A stretch of 16,952 nucleotides of DNA from DATBIS01 sp036556805 (lineage in GTDB: Bacteria; Actinomycetota; UBA4738; HRBIN12). The position numbers were made by a program, and so were the translations under genes. The notes under the pieces are model-generated. The model was not told the DNA's origin and searched no databases. It saw only the letters and a program-made list of their open reading frames with translations. Within the stretch, counting starts at the first letter, position 1, and each line of letters starts with the position of its first letter. Location: positions 1 through 16,952 of the forward strand of contig DATBIS010000073.1 in the NCBI GenBank assembly GCA_036556805.1. The letters are read 5' to 3'. This document shows positions 6,537 through 13,110 of the stretch, one piece after another.

Positions 6537-8125
6537 CTCCCGCGGGGAGCCCCCAGAACGACATGCAGACAGCCGGCTGGCCGCAACCGCAGGAGAACTT
6601 CCTCGACATCCGCGACTACCTCGCGGTGCTCAAGCGTCGCAAGAAGCTGATCGCTGCAGTCGCGGTCGTGTTCGTGGCCGGCGCCGTCGCGTGGACGCTC
6701 ACCCAGACGAAGATCTACACGGCGACCGCGGAGGTGCTCGTGCGGACGCCGATCACGAGCGCGACCGACGTCAACGGCAACCCGGTCGGCGTGAACATCG
6801 AGAACGAGCGCCAGCAGCTGCTCTCCACTCGGGTCGCCCGAGTCGTGCAGGGGTCGTTCGAGCCCGGCATCTCCTCGAGCGAGCTGCTCAGGCACGTGGA
6901 GGTCACGATCCCGACCGACACGGACGTGTTGCAGATCCACTACAGCGATCCCTCCCCCGCCAAGGCTCAGGAGGGCGCGCAGACGTTCGCGAAGTCCTAC
7001 CTCGCGTACAAGACCGACCAGGCCCAGCAGATCATCACCGACCGAGTCGAATCCCTCAACCAGACGATCGCCTTCCAGAAGGCGCAGCCGAACCCCGATC
7101 GCGCCGCGATCGCCGCGCTCGTGACGCAGCAGGCCACGATCCTCGCGACGACGATCGACCCCGGCGAGATCACGGTGGACGCGCAGCTGCCCACGCGGCC
7201 CACGAGCCCGAATCTGCCGATGAACGTCGCGCTCTCGTTGCTCTTCGGCCTGGTGGTGGGCGTGGTGGTTGCGTACGTGCGCGAGCGCGTCGACGACCAC
7301 CTGCGCGGCCGCACCGACCTCGAGGAGGTGCTCGCGGTCCCGGTGATGACGATGATCCCGGCGATCCCGGGGTGGCGCGACCACACCAGCACGCAGCTGG
7401 TGACCCTCGACGCGCCGCGGAGCCCGGCCGCCGAGGCCTACCGGACGCTCCGAACGAGCATGCTCGTCGCCGCGGCGGAGCGGGGGATCAAGACCATCAT
7501 GGTGGTGTCCTCCCTCGCGGGCGAGGGGAAGAGCACGACCGCTGCGAACCTCGGCGTGGTGCTCGCGCAGGCCGACAGGCGCGTCGTGCTGATCTCGGCC
7601 GACCTGCGTCGCCCGCGCCTGCACGAGTTCTTCGGGCTCGGTCCCGAGCGGGGGCTCTCCGAGGTCCTCACGGGCGAGCGGCGCCCCTGGGAGTCGCTGA
7701 AGTCGGGCGGTACCGACAACCTGTGGCTGATGTCGAGCGGCCACATCCCGGACCAGCCAACCGAGCTGCTGCAGTCGCCGGCCATGCATGAGCTCATCTC
7801 GGACCAGCGTGAGGTCGTCGACTTCATCGTGATCGACTGCCCGCCCGTGCTCGCGGTCGCGGACGCCCTCGTGCTCGCACCGCTCGTCGACGGCGTCATC
7901 TTCGTCGCGAACGCGAAATCCACGCCGCGGGGCGCGGTGATCCAGGCCCGCGCGCAGCTCGACCAGGTCGGGGCGCGCATGCTCGGCGCGGTGCTGAACA
8001 ACGTCGACGCCGGGGGCGTCGGGTACGCGTACTACGGCGCGCAGTACACCTACGCCGCCGATCCCCGCGCGGCGAACACCGGCAAGTCCGGCCTGTGGGA
8101 GTCCCTCCGCAGGGACCGTCCGTGA
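6533..8125 (+). CDS. Wzz-type chain-length regulator fused to BY-kinase (polysaccharide tyrosine autokinase)
   Basis: The protein has 530 residues from ATG 6533; in-frame ATGs at 6470, 6482 and 6563 are alternatives. I prefer 6533 because two -10-like boxes lie upstream and a short leader ORF ends on it as ATGA. Numbering is from 6533. The Wzz part spans about 24-249: LDIRDYLAVLKRRKK, TM1 (39-56), a periplasmic-type loop, a Pro-rich PTRPTSPNLP segment and TM2 (231-249). The cytosolic kinase has Walker A GEGKST (330-335), Walker A' VLISADLRRP (352-361) and Walker B FIVIDCPP (431-438). A C-terminal tyrosine cluster YAYYGAQYTY (498-507) is the likely autophosphorylation site. Such proteins set chain length and export of capsule or exopolysaccharide. 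No cognate tyrosine phosphatase is in the window. Its stop overlaps the next start (GTGA). Confidence 0.92.
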   Translation: MTPAGSPQNDMQTAGWPQPQENFLDIRDYLAVLKRRKKLIAAVAVVFVAGAVAWTLTQTKIYTATAEVLVRTPITSATDVNGNPVGVNIENERQQLLSTRVARVVQGSFEPGISSSELLRHVEVTIPTDTDVLQIHYSDPSPAKAQEGAQTFAKSYLAYKTDQAQQIITDRVESLNQTIAFQKAQPNPDRAAIAALVTQQATILATTIDPGEITVDAQLPTRPTSPNLPMNVALSLLFGLVVGVVVAYVRERVDDHLRGRTDLEEVLAVPVMTMIPAIPGWRDHTSTQLVTLDAPRSPAAEAYRTLRTSMLVAAAERGIKTIMVVSSLAGEGKSTTAANLGVVLAQADRRVVLISADLRRPRLHEFFGLGPERGLSEVLTGERRPWESLKSGGTDNLWLMSSGHIPDQPTELLQSPAMHELISDQREVVDFIVIDCPPVLAVADALVLAPLVDGVIFVANAKSTPRGAVIQARAQLDQVGARMLGAVLNNVDAGGVGYAYYGAQYTYAADPRAANTGKSGLWESLRRDRP

Positions 8126-10089
8126 CGGTGGGCGGCCCGCCGGCCGCGAGCCCGTCCCGCAGTCGCTTCCGCCGGCCGCGCGTCCGCTCGGTTCTCCTCG
8201 CGATCCTCGTCCTCGCGTCCCTCGGCGGCGTGGCGCTGGCGGTGACCTTGCTGCTGGTGGCCGACCCGCTCCGCGACGGGAAGAGCGCCCTCGAGCGAGG
8301 CCGCTCGGCGCTCGCATCGGGCAACCTCGACCGGGCGGTGGTTTCCTTCGGCGAGGCTCGCGACGCGTTCGCCCGCGCCGACGACGCCACGAGCGGTCCG
8401 CTCTGGCACGTGGCCTCCTGGGTGCCGATCCTCGGGCGCAACGCCGACGTGGCTCGACGACTGGCGGTGGCGGGCTCGGATCTCACCGAGGCGGGCACCC
8501 GCCTCACGAACGCGGCCGCCGCGCTGCCCGAGGGATTCGGCTCTTTGTCGCCGCAGCACGGGATCGTCCCGGTCGACACGATCGGATCGCTCGCGGACGA
8601 CCTCGCGGCCGCCTCGGACCTCGCCGATCGGGCGACGACCGAGCTCCACGAGGCGCCCGACTACCTGCTGCTGCCGCCGGTCGAAGACGGGCGCATGCTC
8701 GCGATCGACGCCGCCGATCAGGCCGCCGAGACCCTTGCGGTCGCGCGATCGTTCGCCGACGCGCTCCCCTCGTTCCTCGGCGCGGAGGGTCCGCGGCGGT
8801 ACTTCTTCGGCGCGCAGAACCCGTCCGAGCTCCGCGGCACGGCCGGGCTGCTGGGGGCCTTCGCGATCGCGACGATGGACGACGGCCGCATCAGCTTCTC
8901 CTCGTTCCAGCCCACGCAGTCCCTGCGCGACTCCCCGCCGAACGCGATCCCCGATCCGAACCCCGACTACCGCGCGAACTACGACCAGTACGGCGGCGCC
9001 GGAGACTGGCAGAGCCTGAACATGACGCCGGACTTCCCGTCGGCGGCGCGAGCGATCGAGTCCTCGTACGAGCTCGTCACCGGCGAGCGCATCGACGGCG
9101 TCATCCTCGCGGACCCCTTCGCGCTGCGCGACCTCCTCGAGGTCACCGGCTCGACCGAGGTGCCGCAGCTCGGCGTGAAGATCACCGCCGACAACGTCGT
9201 GCCCTTCGTGACGAACGAGGCGTACGACCTGTTCCGAACCGGCGCCGAGCGCAAAGAGGTGCTCGGCGCGGTGGCCTCGGGCGTGTTCTCGCGCTTCCTC
9301 TCGGACGAAGGACGTGGGATCTCACGCGTGCGCGCGCTCGTCGATGCCGCATCGGGCGGGCACTTGCTGATCTACAGCAACGACCCGGCGATGCGAACCG
9401 CGGTGGAGGATGCCGGCGTGTCCGGGGCGCTCGCGGCGCCGCCGGGGGACGCACTCAGCGTCGTCGTGAACTCGGGATCGGGCAGCAAGATCGACTACTA
9501 CGCCGACCGCTCGATCGACTACGCGGTCGTGCTGGAGCCCTCGGGGGCGGCGAGCGCCACGACGACCGTCACGATCGACAACACCGCCCCCGACAGCGGC
9601 CTCCCCGCCTACGTGATCGGGCCGTTCCCCGGCGTCGGCAAAGCAGGCGAGAACATCTCGCTCGTGAACGTGTACTGCGCCCCGGGCTGTGAGGGATACG
9701 CGCCCGAGCAGAATGGAGAGCCGGTCCCCGTGCGGGTGGGGTCGGAGCTGGGCTTCCCCTGGTACCAGGACTTCCCGACGATCCCGTCGGGCGAGAGCGC
9801 CGCGTTCTCCCTTCGGACGGCGCTCACCGGAGTCTGGGAGGGAGACGCCTCGAGCGGCACGTACCGGCTGACGTTCCTCGGGCAGCCGACGATCCGCCCG
9901 ACGACGCTCCGCGTGTCGCTCACGGTCCCGCCCGGCATGCACGTCACGACCACGAGCGTGCCGATGAAGATCTCCGGCCGGACGGCCGTGTGGCAGGGTC
10001 AGCCCGGGCGCAGGATCACGATCGAGGCATCGTTCGAAGCCCCGCTGACCACGCGGATCTGGCGGTCCTTGACGGACTGGCTGGGCTAG
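8122..10089 (+). CDS. DUF4012 domain membrane protein
   Basis: This 655-residue protein starts at GTG 8122, which overlaps the kinase stop as GTGA and has AGGGA (8111-8115) at good Shine-Dalgarno distance. A start at 8095 would overlap the kinase gene more and lacks this site. The N-terminus is basic (SRSRFRRPRVR), followed by one membrane segment (24-48). A helical region with an Ala-rich, coiled-coil-like pattern spans about 50-190. The DUF4012 core then begins around RRYFFGAQNPSELRGTAGLL, the family's conserved N-x-x-E-L-R signature, and runs into a beta-rich C-terminus. DUF4012 proteins are common in exopolysaccharide loci of Actinobacteria and other Gram-positives. No activity is established from the sequence. 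Coupling to the Wzz/BY-kinase points to a role in polysaccharide assembly or attachment on the outer face. It ends tail to tail with the small surface protein, sharing CTAG. Confidence 0.85.
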   Translation: MTVGGPPAASPSRSRFRRPRVRSVLLAILVLASLGGVALAVTLLLVADPLRDGKSALERGRSALASGNLDRAVVSFGEARDAFARADDATSGPLWHVASWVPILGRNADVARRLAVAGSDLTEAGTRLTNAAAALPEGFGSLSPQHGIVPVDTIGSLADDLAAASDLADRATTELHEAPDYLLLPPVEDGRMLAIDAADQAAETLAVARSFADALPSFLGAEGPRRYFFGAQNPSELRGTAGLLGAFAIATMDDGRISFSSFQPTQSLRDSPPNAIPDPNPDYRANYDQYGGAGDWQSLNMTPDFPSAARAIESSYELVTGERIDGVILADPFALRDLLEVTGSTEVPQLGVKITADNVVPFVTNEAYDLFRTGAERKEVLGAVASGVFSRFLSDEGRGISRVRALVDAASGGHLLIYSNDPAMRTAVEDAGVSGALAAPPGDALSVVVNSGSGSKIDYYADRSIDYAVVLEPSGAASATTTVTIDNTAPDSGLPAYVIGPFPGVGKAGENISLVNVYCAPGCEGYAPEQNGEPVPVRVGSELGFPWYQDFPTIPSGESAAFSLRTALTGVWEGDASSGTYRLTFLGQPTIRPTTLRVSLTVPPGMHVTTTSVPMKISGRTAVWQGQPGRRITIEASFEAPLTTRIWRSLTDWLG

Positions 10090-10352
10090 GAGGTGGCCCG
10101 AGCGGCCCGCTTGCGGGCCGCGAAGAGCGCTACCAGGCCGACCACGACGAGCGTGGTCAGCGCGATGAAGCCGACCCCGAGGTTCGCGCCGGTGAAGGCC
10201 GTTCCGCCACCGTGGTGGACGACCGTGGGGAGAACGGTCGGTTCGTCACAAGGGGAGGCGGGGTAGTCGCCGCACGTCCCGGCCATCGCCGTCTGCGCGA
10301 ACACCACCGTCATCAATACCGCACCGCTCAGCACACCGATGAAGCGCTTCAT
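10086..10352 (-). CDS. Small secreted protein with C-terminal sortase-like anchor (TAFTG)
   Basis: This 88-residue protein starts at ATG 10352, preceded by GAGAGGAG 3 bases upstream, the strongest Shine-Dalgarno in the window. A start at 10400 would place this site inside the gene and is rejected. The signal peptide spans 1-24 with an AMA cleavage motif (22-24). The mature exposed part (25-50) is about 26 residues with Cys27 and Cys35, Pro, and a HHGGG end. Then come TAFTG (51-55), a hydrophobic segment (58-78) and the basic tail RKRAAR (80-85). The order motif, TM, basic tail is that of LPxTG/LAxTG wall-sorting signals, and the motif resembles the actinobacterial LAxTG type. It may instead be a plain single-pass membrane peptide. 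I recognise no family. It is inserted antisense between DUF4012 and the ligase-like gene. Confidence 0.72.
   Translation of the reverse strand: MKRFIGVLSGAVLMTVVFAQTAMAGTCGDYPASPCDEPTVLPTVVHHGGGTAFTGANLGVGFIALTTLVVVGLVALFAARKRAARATS
10102..10121. terminator. Perfect hairpin inside the 3' end of the small surface-protein gene
   Basis: GCGGCCCGC-TT-GCGGGCCGC has 9-base perfect arms (10102-10110 and 10113-10121). It lies 13-32 bases downstream of the DUF4012 stop, where a terminator for that operon would be expected. On the other strand it encodes the basic tail residues AARKRAA of the convergent small protein. No T-tract follows. Confidence 0.5.
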
Positions 10353-10398
10353 TGGCTCCTCTCCGAGGACATCCATTCCGGGGGACGATCTTCTTCGC

Positions 10399-10428
10399 AT
10401 GATAGGGCGAATGGGCTAGTCCACACAA
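10399..10428 (-). promoter_or_regulatory. Putative sigma70-type promoter of the small surface-protein gene
   Basis: On the minus strand a -35-like TTGTGT (10423-10428) and a -10-like TATCAT (10399-10404) are separated by 18 bases. The predicted start near 10392 gives a leader of about 40 bases ending in the Shine-Dalgarno GAGAGGAG. This leadered design differs from the apparently leaderless neighbours. No gene is seen in the 184-base gap 10353-10536, which also holds the divergent promoter. Confidence 0.42.
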
Positions 10429-10524
10429 GCGACGAAGGGCTGTTTTCGCGGGAGGCCTTCCGACGGGGTCCGAACCCCCCCAACGACTGGTCGATCGGCC
10501 GGCCGTGCGTGCGCGGGCGGGTGC

Positions 10525-10530
10525 TAGCGT
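10525..10530 (+). promoter_or_regulatory. Putative -10 box for leaderless ligase-like mRNA
   Basis: TAGCGT lies exactly 6 bases before the ATG at 10537, so transcription would start at the start codon. No Shine-Dalgarno is present in the spacer. No clear -35 element is visible. Confidence 0.5.
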
Positions 10531-10536
10531 GGCCCG

Positions 10537-11856
10537 ATGAGCGACGTGCTCGCGCCCGGCCCCGCGCTCGGCGCTCCCCTGCCCTACTCGGGATCCCGCA
10601 GGGCCGGGCCGGCCCTCGCCGCCTGGCCCATCTACGGGATCTTCGTGCTGCTGCCGGCGTGGTGGGTGCTCGGCGTGAGCGGCTTCGTGACGGCGGCGCT
10701 CTCGGTGCCGATCCTCGCGTCCCTCCTCTTCCGCCGCCACATCCGGGCCCCTCGTGGGTTCGGGCTCTGGCTGCTCTTCCTGCTCTGGTGCGCGATCTCG
10801 GCCACGCAGGTCGAGACCGCGCGCATGGGCTTCTCCCTCGCCTACCGCGCCTCGATCTACGTCGCGGCGGCAGCGCTGCTGCTGTACGTGCTGAACCACG
10901 ACGCCGAGCACCTGCCCGCGCGCTCCGTGATGAACGGGCTCGCCGTGTTCTGGGTCGTCATCGTCGTGGGCGGCCTGCTCGGCATGATCCTGCCCGCGTT
11001 CTCGATCCACACGGTCGCCGAGACGTTCGTGCCGAGCTCGCTCATGGACGACAAGTTCGTGAAGGACCTCGTGTCGGCCACGACCTCCTCCACGCGCGCG
11101 TTCGCCGCCTACCCGATCCACCGTCCGAAGGCCCCGTTCATCTACACCAACGAGTGGGGGGCGGCGTTCGCGATGACGCTTCCGTTCGCGATCGCCTCGC
11201 TCGGCTACATCCGCACGAAGCACCTGCGCGATCTCATGGTGCTCCTGCTGCTCGCGTCGGTGTTCCCGCTCGTCTTCTCGCTGGACCGCGGCGCGTGGCT
11301 CTCGGCGGGAGCGGCGCTGCTGTACGCGACGTTCCGCCTGGCGCGCGGCCGGAACGCACAGGTCCTCAAGGCGGTGGCGATGGGCGGCGTGGTCGTAGGG
11401 ATCCTGCTGTTCGCGACGCCGCTCGGGCAGATCATCGCGCTCCGGCTGAGCCACGGCTACGGCGACGCCGAGAGAGCCTATCTCTACCGGTCCTCGCTCG
11501 AGCTCGTGCAGCAGTCCCCGCTCGTGGGCTACGGGGCGCCGGTCGACGTCGGCGACGCGAACATCTCGGCCGGCACCCACGGGCAGCTGTGGACGGTGAT
11601 CGTCTCGCAGGGGATCCCGGGACTGATCTTCTTCACGGCATTCCTCGCGTGGGCGCTGTGGAAGGCCTCACGGCCGCTCCCGCCCGGGCATCCCGGCGAC
11701 CGTCACGCTCGGTTCTGGTGCGAGATCGCGATCTTCACCGCGATCGTCCAGATGCCGTACTACGACCTGCTGCCGTGGGGCCTGCCGATCGCGATGATCG
11801 CCGCGGGCCTCGCCTGGCGCGAGTCCGAAGCGAGGGTTCCGGTCCCCACCGGCTAG
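10537..11856 (+). CDS. O-antigen ligase / polymerase-like (Wzy_C) membrane protein
   Basis: This 439-residue polytopic membrane protein has about ten or more hydrophobic segments. A large external loop lies roughly at 305-355. The Wzy/WaaL family signatures are visible: FSLDRGAWLS (247-256, Arg251), the R-x(n)-L-x-PLVGYG pattern (RAYLYRSSLELVQQ from 313, PLVGYG to 333), and GTHGQLWTVIVSQGIPGL (346-363) with His348 in the position of the conserved loop histidine. Family members polymerise or transfer undecaprenyl-linked glycans on the outer face of the membrane. In a locus with a flippase and a Wzz/BY-kinase, polymerisation of exported repeat units is the likelier role. Polymerase and ligase cannot be told apart by sequence alone. 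The gene is a single-gene unit with its own -10 box and shares its CTAG stop with the convergent kinase-like gene. Confidence 0.85.
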   Translation: MSDVLAPGPALGAPLPYSGSRRAGPALAAWPIYGIFVLLPAWWVLGVSGFVTAALSVPILASLLFRRHIRAPRGFGLWLLFLLWCAISATQVETARMGFSLAYRASIYVAAAALLLYVLNHDAEHLPARSVMNGLAVFWVVIVVGGLLGMILPAFSIHTVAETFVPSSLMDDKFVKDLVSATTSSTRAFAAYPIHRPKAPFIYTNEWGAAFAMTLPFAIASLGYIRTKHLRDLMVLLLLASVFPLVFSLDRGAWLSAGAALLYATFRLARGRNAQVLKAVAMGGVVVGILLFATPLGQIIALRLSHGYGDAERAYLYRSSLELVQQSPLVGYGAPVDVGDANISAGTHGQLWTVIVSQGIPGLIFFTAFLAWALWKASRPLPPGHPGDRHARFWCEIAIFTAIVQMPYYDLLPWGLPIAMIAAGLAWRESEARVPVPTG

Positions 11857-11866
11857 CGCCCGGTGG
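11846..11866. terminator. Bidirectional hairpin with the shared stop codons in its loop
   Basis: CCACCGG (11846-11852) and CCGGTGG (11860-11866) form a perfect 7-bp stem around the loop CTAGCGC. The CTAG in the loop holds the stop codons of both convergent genes. The hairpin reads identically on both strands' transcripts. There is no T-tract, so termination is inferred. Confidence 0.48.
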
Positions 11867-13100
11867 CGCGCTCCACGAGGACGTCGCCGATGCCCTCGAG
11901 AAACCGCGGGTTCGGGCCCGCGCCGCGGGCCATCGCGTCGAGGTAGCGGAGCGTCACCTCGGCCACGTGCGCGTCGGCGATCGCGTCCGGGTCGGCGTCG
12001 AGCCGTTCGAGCCACGCTCCCGAACGCGCGCGTGCGCTCGCGAACGCGACCCCGAGCGGTCGTCCCTCGCCGATGAACGCCGTCTGGAAGAGGAAGTGCA
12101 CCACGTCGTAGCCGAGCGGCGTGCCGGGCGTCGAGTGCTCCCAGTCCCACGCGGCGATTCGGCCCTCGACGTGCCCGAGGTTCCAGGACGACCAGTCCCC
12201 GTGCCACGTGCCGAACGTCGTCGCGGCGCCGCCGCGACGATCCTGCACCGTGTCGAGGAAGGCCGCGAACACCGCGTCGAACCCGGCCCCGGCCGCCGTC
12301 GGCGCCAGGCGTTCGGCGCGGGCACGGACGTCCTTCCAGTACACGCTCTCCCCCAGAGCCGATCGCCCGTCGTCGGACAGCGAGGCGACCTCGCGCGTCA
12401 CGTCCAGCGGCGGCGGTCCCTCCTCGGCGCGGTACCGGCGAACGCCCGGCGGGAGCGGCGCCGTCACGAGCACCTCGCGCGACCCCCACGACCCGAGGTG
12501 CAGGAGAGCCGGCGCGAGCAGGGGCCCGCCGGCGCGCGAGGCGAGGGCGCGAAGCGCCCTCGCCTCGCGCCCCACCCCGAGCTTGGTCACCTCGGTCGAG
12601 GCCACCTTCGCGTACGCGAGCATCCGCCCCCCCGGCAGCACCACCTGCACGGTCGGCTTGCGAAACGGCGCCGGCGGTCGCACGTTGATCGCGAGCACGA
12701 CGTGCACCTCGCCCAGGGCCTCCGCGAGGAAGCGAGACGGGAGCTCCACACCCGGGCCGGCCACGTGCACGCCGACGCGCCCGCGCCCGCGCGTCGCGAG
12801 ATCCCACGCCGCGGGGTGGTACGCGAGGCCGGCCGCCGACCGCGCCCAACGCACGCGAGGCGCGCGCATCGACGCGTTCGCCCGCAGCGCCTCGCGGCCC
12901 GCGATCGGATCGTCGGGCAAGAGCATGCGCGGACGTCCGCCGGCGGAGGCCACCAGGTAGCGTTCGGCGGTCCTCCACCCCGGCGGCGGGTCCCAGCGGT
13001 CGGTCACCCTCACGCCCTCAAGGCCGCCCCAGAGGGCGTCGGCGAGCCATGCCACGTCGGGATGCAGGGCACCGTGAAGTGCGTTCGAAGCGTCGCTCAC
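11853..13100 (-). CDS. Aminoglycoside phosphotransferase / choline-kinase-like protein
   Basis: This is a 415-residue protein from GTG 13100, 10 bases after the stop of the upstream fusion gene. The frame stays open to 13334, but that part overlaps the sulfotransferase codons and is rejected. Residues about 130-400 form a protein-kinase-like fold. Lys165 in YAKVAS is the candidate ATP-binding lysine. HGDWSSWN (300-307) is the Brenner catalytic motif with Asp302 and Asn307, and WDWE with Asp319 is the metal-binding motif. All key residues are intact, so phosphotransfer to a small hydroxylated molecule is likely. Residues 10-125 form an N-terminal region I do not recognise. Relatives in glycan loci are thought to phosphorylate sugars, choline or ethanolamine. 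The name does not imply antibiotic resistance here. Confidence 0.8.
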   Translation of the reverse strand: MSDASNALHGALHPDVAWLADALWGGLEGVRVTDRWDPPPGWRTAERYLVASAGGRPRMLLPDDPIAGREALRANASMRAPRVRWARSAAGLAYHPAAWDLATRGRGRVGVHVAGPGVELPSRFLAEALGEVHVVLAINVRPPAPFRKPTVQVVLPGGRMLAYAKVASTEVTKLGVGREARALRALASRAGGPLLAPALLHLGSWGSREVLVTAPLPPGVRRYRAEEGPPPLDVTREVASLSDDGRSALGESVYWKDVRARAERLAPTAAGAGFDAVFAAFLDTVQDRRGGAATTFGTWHGDWSSWNLGHVEGRIAAWDWEHSTPGTPLGYDVVHFLFQTAFIGEGRPLGVAFASARARSGAWLERLDADPDAIADAHVAEVTLRYLDAMARGAGPNPRFLEGIGDVLVERATGR

Positions 13101-13110
13101 CGTGCTGAGG

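Noticed and set aside
5558..8317. A 919-codon minus-strand frame extending pheA upstream
   Set aside because: Only the last 275 codons are prephenate dehydratase. The rest is antisense to the Wzz/BY-kinase gene, and the canonical start MKVAYQGEPGAY lies at 6385.
10441..10480. A tRNA T-arm-like sequence (GGGGTCCGAACCCC) upstream of the ligase-like gene, possibly a tRNA remnant or attachment site
   Set aside because: The loop does not fit TTCRANY, and no acceptor, D or anticodon arm can be built upstream. There is no integrase or repeat nearby. It is probably just a 5-bp hairpin.
11853..13100. Antibiotic-resistance aminoglycoside phosphotransferase
   Set aside because: The kinase fold is shared with sugar and choline kinases. 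The setting is a polysaccharide operon and no resistance-gene context or mobile element is present.
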